Assembly: GCF_020880815.1 (NCBI RefSeq)
Contig: NZ_JAJITD010000020.1
Location: 1-64,000 of the forward strand
From: Paraburkholderia sejongensis
GTDB lineage: Bacteria > Pseudomonadota > Gammaproteobacteria > Burkholderiales > Burkholderiaceae
DNA length: 64,000 bases
Direction of reading: 5' to 3'
The position numbers were made by a program, and so were the translations under genes. The notes under the pieces were generated by a model. The model searched no databases and was not told the origin of the DNA. It worked only from the letters and a program-made list of their open reading frames with translations. Shown here in pieces: positions 1 to 6,875 of the stretch (position 1 is the first letter of the stretch; every line of letters starts with the position of its first letter).

Positions 1-269
1 TGTTTTCGGTTTCGTCAGAAACCGGTCGCTCACTCAACGTACTGACGATGATTAATCCGTCTTTCGACAGACAAACCTTCCTCTAATACTGTGTGAGGCT
101 TTTGATACTTTTGCTATCCGGTGACTCCGAAGAACCACCGTCGCATTCCGCATCAAGTGCCCACACTTATCGGCTGTTAGTTTTTAAAGATCGATTCGCT
201 CAACGCGCTGCGCCTGAACTTCAACTACCCGGCGCTGCTTCGTTTGCGTCGCTGCGTCATCAGCGAAGA
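1..269 (-). ncRNA. rRNA operon leader (16S upstream transcribed region)
   Basis: Read on the minus strand this matches, from memory, the conserved transcribed leader that precedes the 16S gene in Burkholderia. It includes the block around 150-180 (CCGATAAGTGTGGGCAC on the minus strand) and a boxA-like antitermination element GATCTTTAAAAAC at 180-192. The mature 16S gene itself would begin just to the left of base 1 and is not in the window. A strong promoter lies immediately upstream (276-304). No ORF here is credible. Confidence 0.8.
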
Positions 270-275
270 AGCGAG

Positions 276-304
276 ATTATGGAGATCCGAACACACTCCG
301 TCAA
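276..304 (-). promoter_or_regulatory. rRNA operon promoter
   Basis: On the minus strand there is TTGACG (304-299), a 17 bp spacer and CATAAT (281-276). An A/T-rich stretch at about 305-335 directly upstream looks like an UP element. The predicted start near 269 feeds into the boxA-containing leader. The spacing and the upstream A/T tract are typical of rrn P1 promoters. Confidence 0.75.
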
Positions 305-660
305 CACCCTTTTCGCAATTATTTTAAAAAAGTCGCAAAGCACAAAAAACAGGCAATGGATCACCGCCCCGCAATTAGTTAGGGATCCGATTGGACTGGC
401 CGCACTTGCGCGAACCACCAAGGCTCGACAAACATCGGAAGAAACAGAAACCGCCGAACTCGAATGTTTCGCGCCGGGCGAATACCGAAGTTCTCTGCAG
501 GCGAACGCTGACCGCGCAACCCAGGCGCGGCGAGAATCAGATAAGAGGAATGAAGAGCACGCCGGCTGGAAGCTTTTCCACAGAAAATGTTCGCAAGCCT
601 GTGGATAACCCCGCCAAAACTGCGCCAAGTACTTGATGCAAAACCGTTCTTTTGCATTGC
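305..660. other. Gene-free stretch upstream of rrn promoter; two DnaA-box-like sites
   Basis: No ORF here resembles a protein family. Besides the A/T-rich tract at 305-335, it holds two inverted DnaA-box-like 9-mers: TTTTCCACA at 574-582 (plus strand) and a perfect TTATCCACA on the minus strand at 608-600. The rest shows nothing recognisable. Confidence 0.5.
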
Positions 661-691
661 GCTGAAAGCGCGACCGCGCCTGCGGTCGCGC
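661..691 (-). terminator. Probable terminator of cbtBA
   Basis: On the minus strand, just past the cbtA stop, GCGCGACCGC and GCGGTCGCGC form a near-perfect GC stem, followed by only three T residues. The short T run makes it a weak or imperfect intrinsic terminator. Confidence 0.5.
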
Positions 692-704
692 GTCGAGCGG
701 AGAA

Positions 705-1451
705 TCAGAGCGACTTCATCGTCACGCGCGCATTCGTACGCATGAAAGCGCTGCGCTCGACCAGCGCGCCGAACAGCAGCCCGATGGTCGTCCACATGAT
801 GAACTGCATGCCGATCGCTGCCACACGGAATTTCCACAGGAGCACCGCCGGGAACGAGGCAGGCACTTCATCGATAACCGGCATCGACAGTTGCACGGTC
901 GCGATGATCGCGACGAACACGAGCCCCGCGACGATCGAGCCGTTCCACGCGCCGAGCTTCGCCACCGCGCGCCGACGTACTTTCAGCGAAAACACCAGCG
1001 TCGCGAGCGAAATCGCAATCATCAGAAAGAACAGGCCGGTACGCGTGCCGATCGTTTCCGGGTCGCCGACCGACGGTGGATTGGCCGGATACTTGAGATT
1101 CGGCACGATCACGAGCGCGATAAAAGCGCCGACTGCGAGCCACGCGGACAACGCGCGCACGCTCAGCGCGCCCACGCGCCCATATGCATACGCGAACACC
1201 AGCGAGAACAGTCCGCCGAATGCCGCACCATAAGTGACCACGCCGGTCAGCAAGCCGAGCCCGGCCTGGGTCTCGCGGCTCACGAGTTCGTGTTCGTGTT
1301 CGTGCTCCTCGCCGTGCGCGGCGGCCGCTTTTTCCTCGAGGGAAACAGCCTGATCGACCTGCGGCTCGCCGGCGATTCGCGCGAACGCGAACGTGAGCAG
1401 GCCCGCGACGATGCCCGCGAGCATCCCGCGTACTAATAACTTACCCACCAT
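705..1451 (-). CDS. cbtA: CbtA family cobalt transporter subunit
   Basis: Integral membrane protein of 248 residues with about five to six hydrophobic segments (for example roughly 5-27, 64-90, 98-116). A His/Glu-rich loop at residues 46-54 (HGEEHEHEH) is a plausible metal-binding segment. Length and pattern match the CbtA family, proposed B12-regulated cobalt importers. It starts 11 bp after the cbtB stop and is preceded by GGAG, so the two form one operon under the cobalamin riboswitch upstream of cbtB. Cobalt as substrate is a family-level proposal resting mainly on this type of regulation. Confidence 0.88.
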   Translation of the reverse strand: MVGKLLVRGMLAGIVAGLLTFAFARIAGEPQVDQAVSLEEKAAAAHGEEHEHEHELVSRETQAGLGLLTGVVTYGAAFGGLFSLVFAYAYGRVGALSVRALSAWLAVGAFIALVIVPNLKYPANPPSVGDPETIGTRTGLFFLMIAISLATLVFSLKVRRRAVAKLGAWNGSIVAGLVFVAIIATVQLSMPVIDEVPASFPAVLLWKFRVAAIGMQFIMWTTIGLLFGALVERSAFMRTNARVTMKSL

Positions 1452-1462
1452 GATGAACTCCG

Positions 1463-1684
1463 TTAGTGGCAGGGAAAGCCGAGCAGATGGCGGCCGTCGT
1501 GCACGAACTCATGCACGTACATGCCGGGCACCAGCGACGTGGCGCCCTGTTCCGCACCAACGAAGTACAGCGCGAGCAACAGCAGCAAACCGCCGAACAC
1601 CACCCAAGGCAGCAGCTCGCGCAGAGGAATGGGAGTGGGCTGAGCCGCCGGTTGCGCGGCGGAATCGAAAACAGCTTGGGTCAT
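1463..1684 (-). CDS. cbtB: CbtB family cobalt transporter subunit
   Basis: Small protein of about 73 residues with one membrane helix (the LLPWVVFGGLLLLLALYFVG region) and the C-terminal His-rich signature of CbtB (HEFVHDGRHLLGFPCH), a likely metal ligand set. An upstream in-frame ATG at 1693 abuts the AGGAG ribosome binding site with no spacing, so the ATG at 1684, nine bases after AGGAG, is the better start. It is the first gene of the cbtBA operon behind the riboswitch. Confidence 0.88.
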   Translation of the reverse strand: MTQAVFDSAAQPAAQPTPIPLRELLPWVVFGGLLLLLALYFVGAEQGATSLVPGMYVHEFVHDGRHLLGFPCH

Positions 1685-1737
1685 CACGGACATCTCCTGG
1701 GGTAACGCGCCCCGATAGTCGATTGCAGAGGAATGGT

Positions 1738-1860
1738 GCGAAGTTCAGGTCTGGCTTTCGGCTTTTGTAAATGCATTGCCGATTACAGTGGCGCGACCGC
1801 GCCGGGTTCTCACCGGCTTCCGTGCTTCGCAAGGCGCCTATTCTACGCGCTAAACTTCGG
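1738..1860 (-). promoter_or_regulatory. Cobalamin (B12) riboswitch
   Basis: Read on the minus strand it shows the hallmark conserved blocks of the cobalamin riboswitch: GGAAGCCGGTGAGAA (1821-1807), then GCCACTGTAATCGGC (1792-1778), and the closing B12-box portion AAGCCGAAAGCCAGAC (1765-1750). It lies directly upstream of cbtB, so cobalamin is expected to repress the cobalt transporter. Its 5' end overlaps the upstream region of the divergent phosphatase-like gene. Confidence 0.93.
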
Positions 1861-1964
1861 CCTTCGTGAACGTCGGCATCGGGTCTCGCGGCGTCATGCG
1901 TCAGCATGAATACTGGCGCAGCGGCGGCCGCGCAAAAGCGCGTCGGGCACTCATAAGGGACTCA

Positions 1965-2543
1965 ATGGATACGCGACTGTTACTGGTGAGCCACGCGGCG
2001 ACGCTCGCGCAGCGCGCGGGCCGCTTCCCCGCCGACGAACCGCTCGAAGCCCGGGACCGTGCCGCAGCCGAGACCGCGCGCGCGGTTCTCGCACGGCGCG
2101 CCGATCTCGACGGCGCCACCGTATTCACCAGCCCGGCGGCCTGTGCGCGCGATACCGCCACCGCGCTCGGCCTCATGGCCACACCTGTCGATGCATTGGC
2201 GGACGTCGACTACGGCGAGTGGCGCGGCCAGCGTCTCGCCGACATCGCGCAGCAGGCGGCTGACGCGCTGGCCGCGTGGACACGCGACCCCGCGATCGCG
2301 CCGCCCGGCGGCGAGTCATTTACTGAAGTGGTGCAACGGGTCGGGCAATGGCTCGACCACGCCGCGCCTTCGGCTCGAACCGTTATCGCCGTTACGCACG
2401 CGCCGCTAATGCGCGCCGCCCTTGTTTATGCGCTCGGCGCTGCGCCGGAGCTGTTCCCTCGTATAGAGATCGCGCCGCTATCGATGATCGAATTGCGCTC
2501 GTCGCGGCGCGTCTGGACCTGGTGGCCGGCCACTGCTCTTTAA
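1965..2543 (+). CDS. Histidine phosphatase-fold protein, catalytic arginines replaced
   Basis: The 192-residue product has the phosphoglycerate-mutase/CobC fold pattern: an N-terminal LLLVSHAAT strand-loop (residues 5-13), TSPAACARDTA (55-65), YGEWRG (83-88) and VTHAPL (143-148). His10, Glu84 and His145 are kept. The RHG arginine is Ser9, and the arginine of the usual SPLxRA motif is Cys60, so ordinary phosphatase activity is doubtful. Start chosen at the ATG at 1965, behind AAGGGA; upstream in-frame sequence is not conserved-looking. It is divergent from the B12-regulated cbtBA, which suggests a CobC-like origin (alpha-ribazole phosphatase), but no cobalamin synthesis gene lies nearby. Confidence 0.75.
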   Translation: MDTRLLLVSHAATLAQRAGRFPADEPLEARDRAAAETARAVLARRADLDGATVFTSPAACARDTATALGLMATPVDALADVDYGEWRGQRLADIAQQAADALAAWTRDPAIAPPGGESFTEVVQRVGQWLDHAAPSARTVIAVTHAPLMRAALVYALGAAPELFPRIEIAPLSMIELRSSRRVWTWWPATAL

Positions 2544-2967
2544 AGACCGACCGCGCTGCTTCCGTCTCGACGCCCCGGCCGCCAGCCTGCTGGCAGCTTG
2601 CGACGTACGTCAGCTCGATTCGCACGCGCGGTCCTTTCGCCCCCGCGTGGACGGGTTGCTGTTCCAGCGCGCGCCGACAAAAACCGCCCGCGCCTGTCGC
2701 CCCGACACCACCAGCCGCAATTGATCAGCCCCCGGCGGCGTCAACGTTATCTCGGCGCGCTGCCCCTTCCCACATAAATAGAACTGCTGCCGTGCCGCCG
2801 AATTCTGATCGCGGGTCGCGACGGACAGACACGCCGAGCCGGCACACCTCATCACCGTCTCAAGGCACGCAAATTGCATAGCGCCATACCGCCCGCGACC
2901 TCGCCGCCGCGTTAATCCAACACATCCGACGCATCCGACGCTACCGCCGACACCCACGCTAACCATC
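2544..2967. other. Gene-free intergenic stretch before kaiC-like gene
   Basis: No protein family is recognisable on either strand. Just before the downstream ATG there is a tandem duplication of CATCCGACG near 2925-2943, and no Shine-Dalgarno-like sequence. The stretch presumably contains the promoter of the kaiC-like operon, but no convincing -35/-10 pair was found. Confidence 0.4.
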
Positions 2968-4485
2968 ATGTCGACCACACCCGCCACCTCCACCCCCGCC
3001 CGCCTTGCCTCGGGCATCGAAGGCATCGACGACATCCTCGGCGGCGGTCTCACGCCGAACCGCATGTATCTCGTCGAAGGCGCGCCCGGCACAGGTAAAA
3101 CTACCCTGGCATTGCAATTCTTACTCCAAGGTCTCGAAGCGGGGCAGTCGGGCCTGTACATCGCGCTGTCCGAAACCCGCGAGGAACTCCTTGCGATCGG
3201 CGCGAGCCACGGCTGGGATCTGAGTCGCTTCACGATCTTCGAGCAGTTGCCCGAAGAGGAGCTCGAGCCGCAGTACGAGCAAAGCGTGCTGCATCCGGCG
3301 GAAGTCGAACTCGGCGAAAGCGTGCGCAACGTGATCCAGCACGTCGACGAACTCAAGCCCGCGCGCATCGTGCTCGACAGCCTGTCGGAGCTGCGTCTGC
3401 TGGCGGAGAACCCACTGCGCTACCGCCGACAGATTCTCGCGCTGAAGCGGCATTTCTCGACCCGCGAATGCACGGTGCTGCTGCTCGACGACACCTCGTC
3501 GGTCGGGAGCGGCATCCAGCTGCACAGCATCGTGCACGGCGTGATCAGCCTCGACAACGTCGCCCACGATTACGGCGGCAACCGCCGCCGCGTACGCATC
3601 GCGAAGATGCGCGGGATCAAGTTCCGCGAGGGCTATCACGACTTCACGCTCAACACCGGCGGCCTGCGCGTGTATCCGCGCCTCGTCGCGGCCGAGCATC
3701 ACCGGCAGTTCGACACGCAACCGCTCGGCACCGGCACGCCGGGTCTCGACGCGCTGCTCGGCGGCGGTCTGATTCCCGGCACCAATGCGCTGATCATCGG
3801 TCCGTCGGGGGTTGGCAAGACCACCACCGTGGTGTCGTGTCTGATCACCGCGCTCAACCGCGGCGAACGCTGCGCCTACTATGTATTCGACGAAACGCTC
3901 AGCACGCTCATCAGCCGTTGCGCGACGCTCGGCATGGACCTCGCGCCGTACGTCGACAGCGGTCTGCTGACGCTGCGGCAGATCGATCCGGCGGAAATCT
4001 CGCCGGGCGAGCTGTCGAGCGACGTGCGCAACGCGGTCGAAAACGAGCACGTGCGCTATGTCGCGATCGACAGCCTCAACGCGTATCTGCAGGCGATGCC
4101 GGGCGAGCGCTACCTGCTGCTGCACATGCACGAGATGCTCGGCTATCTGAACCAGCAGGGCGTGGTCACGATGCTGGTGCTCGGCCAGCACGGCATCATC
4201 GGCGAAGTGCAGACCGAGGTTGACATCAGCTATCTGAGCGACGTGGTCATACTGTTCCGCTATTTCGAGCATCACGGCGAGGTGCTGACCGCGGTGACTG
4301 CGGTGAAGAGCCGGGCGAACGACCATGAACGCACGATCCGCCAGTTTCGTCTCAGCCGCGCGGGTGTCGAGGTCGGCGAGGCGCTGCGCGACTTCGAGGG
4401 CGTGCTGTCGGGTCTGCCACCGTATCGCGGCGCGACCGCGATGCTCGGCGCGAGCAGCAATCTGCTCGATAGCACCGGACACTGA
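2968..4485 (+). CDS. KaiC-like two-domain RecA-fold ATPase
   Basis: The 505-residue protein has two tandem KaiC domains. Domain I carries Walker A GAPGTGKTT (38-46); domain II carries GPSGVGKTT (278-286). Glutamates following each strand (Ser68-Glu69 and Asp309-Glu310) align with the paired catalytic Glu of KaiC, one of each pair being substituted. By eye, the KaiC phosphosite pair Ser431-Thr432 aligns with Ser421-Tyr422. The length fits KaiC (about 519). No kaiA or kaiB is present. The stop codon is three bases before the start of a hybrid histidine kinase gene, so the two are co-transcribed and probably act together in signalling. Actual clock function is not implied. Confidence 0.88.
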   Translation: MSTTPATSTPARLASGIEGIDDILGGGLTPNRMYLVEGAPGTGKTTLALQFLLQGLEAGQSGLYIALSETREELLAIGASHGWDLSRFTIFEQLPEEELEPQYEQSVLHPAEVELGESVRNVIQHVDELKPARIVLDSLSELRLLAENPLRYRRQILALKRHFSTRECTVLLLDDTSSVGSGIQLHSIVHGVISLDNVAHDYGGNRRRVRIAKMRGIKFREGYHDFTLNTGGLRVYPRLVAAEHHRQFDTQPLGTGTPGLDALLGGGLIPGTNALIIGPSGVGKTTTVVSCLITALNRGERCAYYVFDETLSTLISRCATLGMDLAPYVDSGLLTLRQIDPAEISPGELSSDVRNAVENEHVRYVAIDSLNAYLQAMPGERYLLLHMHEMLGYLNQQGVVTMLVLGQHGIIGEVQTEVDISYLSDVVILFRYFEHHGEVLTAVTAVKSRANDHERTIRQFRLSRAGVEVGEALRDFEGVLSGLPPYRGATAMLGASSNLLDSTGH

Positions 4486-4488
4486 ACG

Positions 4489-6147
4489 ATGGAGCAGCGT
4501 GTCCTCATCCTCGCGCCGTTCGGCCGCGACGCCGACGTGATCGCCGCGGTCCTGCACAACGACGCCCGCGCATGCGTGAGCTGCGCCAGCACCGACGCGC
4601 TCACCACCGAGCTCGACATCGGCGCGGGCACCGCGCTGCTGACCGAGGAAGCGCTCGCCAACGGCCACGCGGCGGGCCTGTTCGCATGGCTCGAGCGGCA
4701 ACCCGCGTGGTCCGATTTCCCGTTCATCCTGCTGGCCGCGCGCAGCATCGGCCGCCGCTCGGCGCGCGGGCTCGAGATGCTGGAGCGGCTCGGCAACGTG
4801 GTCGTGCTCGAACGTCCGCTCAATTCGGAGACCCTGCGCCGCGCGGTCGGCTCGTCGCTGCGCGCACGCGGGCGGCAATACGAATCGCGCCGCCTGCTCG
4901 CCGAACGGATTGCCGCGCAGGACGCGCTCGAACAGCTGAACGATTCGCTGGAAAGCCGCATCGCCGCACGCACGCACGAACTCGCGTCGGCCAACGATCG
5001 CCTGATGGCCGAGATCCACGAACGCGCGAAGGTCCAGGCGGTGCTGGTCCAATCACAGAAGATGGAAGCGCTCGGCCAGCTGACCGGCGGCATCGCGCAC
5101 GACTTCAACAATCTGTTGAACGTGATCATGGTGAATGCCGAACTGATCTCGCGGGTCACCAGCGACGAGCGCCTGCGCGGGATGGCCGCCTCGGTCAAAC
5201 GCGCGACCGAACGCGGCGCGAAACTGACCGGCCAGCTGCTCACCTTCTCGCGCAACAGCAACCCGGATCTGCAGGCGCTCGACGTGGTCGCGCTGCTGCA
5301 GAACATGCGCGACATCATCGCGGTCTCGCTCGGTTCCGGCATCCGTTACGACACCGTGTTCGAGCGCAGCGAAATGTGGACGCGCGCCGATGCGAACCAG
5401 CTCGAACTCGCGGTGCTCAATCTGGCCATCAACGCGCGCGACGCGATGCCGGGCGGCGGCACCCTGGAGATTCGCGTGAGCAGCCGCGACGCGCCCGACG
5501 AAACCCTGAACGCGGGCCGCTACGTGGTGATCGACGTGATCGATAGCGGCACCGGCATTCCGCCCGCGGTGATGTCGCGAGTCTTCGATCCGTTCTTCAC
5601 GACCAAGCCGGTCGGCAAGGGCACCGGGCTCGGTCTGAGCCAGGTGTACGGGATCGCGCGCCAGGCCGGCGGCGCCGCGCGCATTTTCAGCGAGGAAGGC
5701 GTCGGCACCACGGTGCAGATCTGGCTGCCGTGGCGCGAGCGAGTGGCCGCTCGCAACGAAGCCGAGGCCGACGCCGAAGCGAATGCGACCAGCGACAAGC
5801 GCGTGCTGGTGGTGGAAGACGACAGCGAAGTGCGCGCGATGCTGGTCGAATCGCTGCGCATGCTCGGCTATACGGTGACCGAGGCCGCCGACGGTCAGGC
5901 CGGCCTGAGCCGCCTCGCCGACGATCAGCCCGATCTGCTGATGGTCGATTTCGCGATGCCGGGCATGAACGGGCTCGAGGTGATCGCCGCCGCGCGCAAG
6001 CAGCGCGCCGATCTGCCGGTGATCCTCGCGACCGGTTACGCGGACGTCGACATCACCGGCGCCGCGGTCAAGCACTGCACGATCCTGCGCAAGCCGTTCC
6101 AGCTCGACGAGCTGGCGCGCACGGTGCGGCTCGGGCTGGCCGCTTAA
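4489..6147 (+). CDS. Hybrid histidine kinase with N-terminal pseudo-receiver and C-terminal receiver
   Basis: A cytoplasmic protein of 552 residues with no membrane segment. Residues 1-125 look like a receiver fold without a clear phospho-acceptor Asp. A helical, probably coiled-coil segment spans 130-190. The H-box GGIAHDFNN has His204; the N-box contains Asn315; G1 is DSGTGIP (352-358), the F-box FDPFFTT (366-372) and G2 GKGTGLGL (377-384). The C-terminal receiver has Asp444/445, phospho-acceptor Asp487 and a Lys in LRKPF. It follows the kaiC-like gene by three bases. KaiC-like input to, or output from, this kinase is inferred from the operon only. Confidence 0.88.
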   Translation: MEQRVLILAPFGRDADVIAAVLHNDARACVSCASTDALTTELDIGAGTALLTEEALANGHAAGLFAWLERQPAWSDFPFILLAARSIGRRSARGLEMLERLGNVVVLERPLNSETLRRAVGSSLRARGRQYESRRLLAERIAAQDALEQLNDSLESRIAARTHELASANDRLMAEIHERAKVQAVLVQSQKMEALGQLTGGIAHDFNNLLNVIMVNAELISRVTSDERLRGMAASVKRATERGAKLTGQLLTFSRNSNPDLQALDVVALLQNMRDIIAVSLGSGIRYDTVFERSEMWTRADANQLELAVLNLAINARDAMPGGGTLEIRVSSRDAPDETLNAGRYVVIDVIDSGTGIPPAVMSRVFDPFFTTKPVGKGTGLGLSQVYGIARQAGGAARIFSEEGVGTTVQIWLPWRERVAARNEAEADAEANATSDKRVLVVEDDSEVRAMLVESLRMLGYTVTEAADGQAGLSRLADDQPDLLMVDFAMPGMNGLEVIAAARKQRADLPVILATGYADVDITGAAVKHCTILRKPFQLDELARTVRLGLAA

Positions 6148-6230
6148 CCGACACCGCGCGCCGGCCTTTACCGCGTCGCGTTGACATCACTGTCGCATTC
6201 TTGCCGCAGACTCAGGTGATCCGGCATTAA

Positions 6231-6274
6231 TTTCCAATTCAATAGCTTGCTAACGAATCGTTTGGAAATACAAT
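6231..6274 (+). promoter_or_regulatory. Promoter and inverted repeat upstream of marR
   Basis: TTGCTA (6247-6252), a 16 bp spacer and TACAAT (6269-6274) form a candidate promoter. The arms TTTCCAA (6231-6237) and TTGGAAA (6262-6268) form an inverted repeat around it, a candidate operator for the MarR protein. The ATG is only seven bases beyond the -10, so the transcript may be leaderless. Confidence 0.5.
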
Positions 6275-6281
6275 ACCGGCC

Positions 6282-6869
6282 ATGTCGAATCTCGATGCCC
6301 TGCGTCTCACCGTGAGCAGCACGCTGGTCGTGGCCGCCAGAAAATGGCGCCGCACGAGTCATGGCGTACTGGCCACGTTCAATGTGTCGGAAGCGTGCGC
6401 GACGCCGCTGCTGACCGCGAGCCGGCTCGGCTCCGCGGTGCGCCAGGTCACGCTCGCCGATCACATCGGCATCGAAGGGCCATCGCTGGTGCGCCTGCTC
6501 GATCAGCTGTGCGCGGCCGGCCTGATGCGCCGCGAAGAAGACCCCGACGACCGGCGCGCGAAGACCGTCGCGCTCACCGACGAGGGCCGCGCGGTCACCG
6601 CGAAGATGGAAGAGGAACTGGTGACGCTGCGCGCGCAGGCGCTCAAGGGCGTGTCGCGCGACGATCTCGAAGCCGCGCTGCGCGTGCTCGGCGCGTTCAC
6701 GGTCGATGCCGCCGAGCAAGCCGCCGCGCCATCGGCGAACCAGGCGGACCAGGCAAACCACGGGAACCGGCCGCAACCCACGAGCCCGACGGCCGTCCCG
6801 GTCAAACCCCGCAAGCCCACCAAACGCCGCGCGCGCGCCGCCGCGCCGCATCACGCCGAGTCCGCGTAA
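6282..6869 (+). CDS. MarR family transcriptional regulator
   Basis: The 195-residue product has a winged helix-turn-helix of MarR type over about residues 20-140. The recognisable segments are VTLADHIGIEGPSLVRLLDQL (recognition helix region, near 52-72) and the wing EEDPDDRRAKTVALTDEGR. The last 50 residues are an Ala/Pro/Lys/Arg-rich tail, probably disordered. No Shine-Dalgarno precedes the ATG. It sits six bases before the FUSC exporter gene, so it is probably the local regulator of the efflux operon, in the way MarR proteins respond to aromatic acids. Ligand unknown. Confidence 0.88.
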   Translation: MSNLDALRLTVSSTLVVAARKWRRTSHGVLATFNVSEACATPLLTASRLGSAVRQVTLADHIGIEGPSLVRLLDQLCAAGLMRREEDPDDRRAKTVALTDEGRAVTAKMEEELVTLRAQALKGVSRDDLEAALRVLGAFTVDAAEQAAAPSANQADQANHGNRPQPTSPTAVPVKPRKPTKRRARAAAPHHAESA

Positions 6870-6875
6870 CGGTTT

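Noticed and set aside
2610..3368. 252-codon minus-strand frame over the kaiC-like gene start
   Set aside because: Ser/Arg-rich composition, no homology-like motif, overlaps a conserved gene.
3121..5052. Long minus-strand frame (643 codons) opposite the kaiC-like and kinase genes
   Set aside because: Product is Arg/His/Ala-rich with no family resemblance; it is the antisense shadow of two well-supported plus-strand genes in GC-rich DNA.
6181..6186. Consensus -35 TTGACA upstream of marR
   Set aside because: No acceptable -10 at 16-18 bp; the TTGCTA/TACAAT pair nearer the gene fits better.
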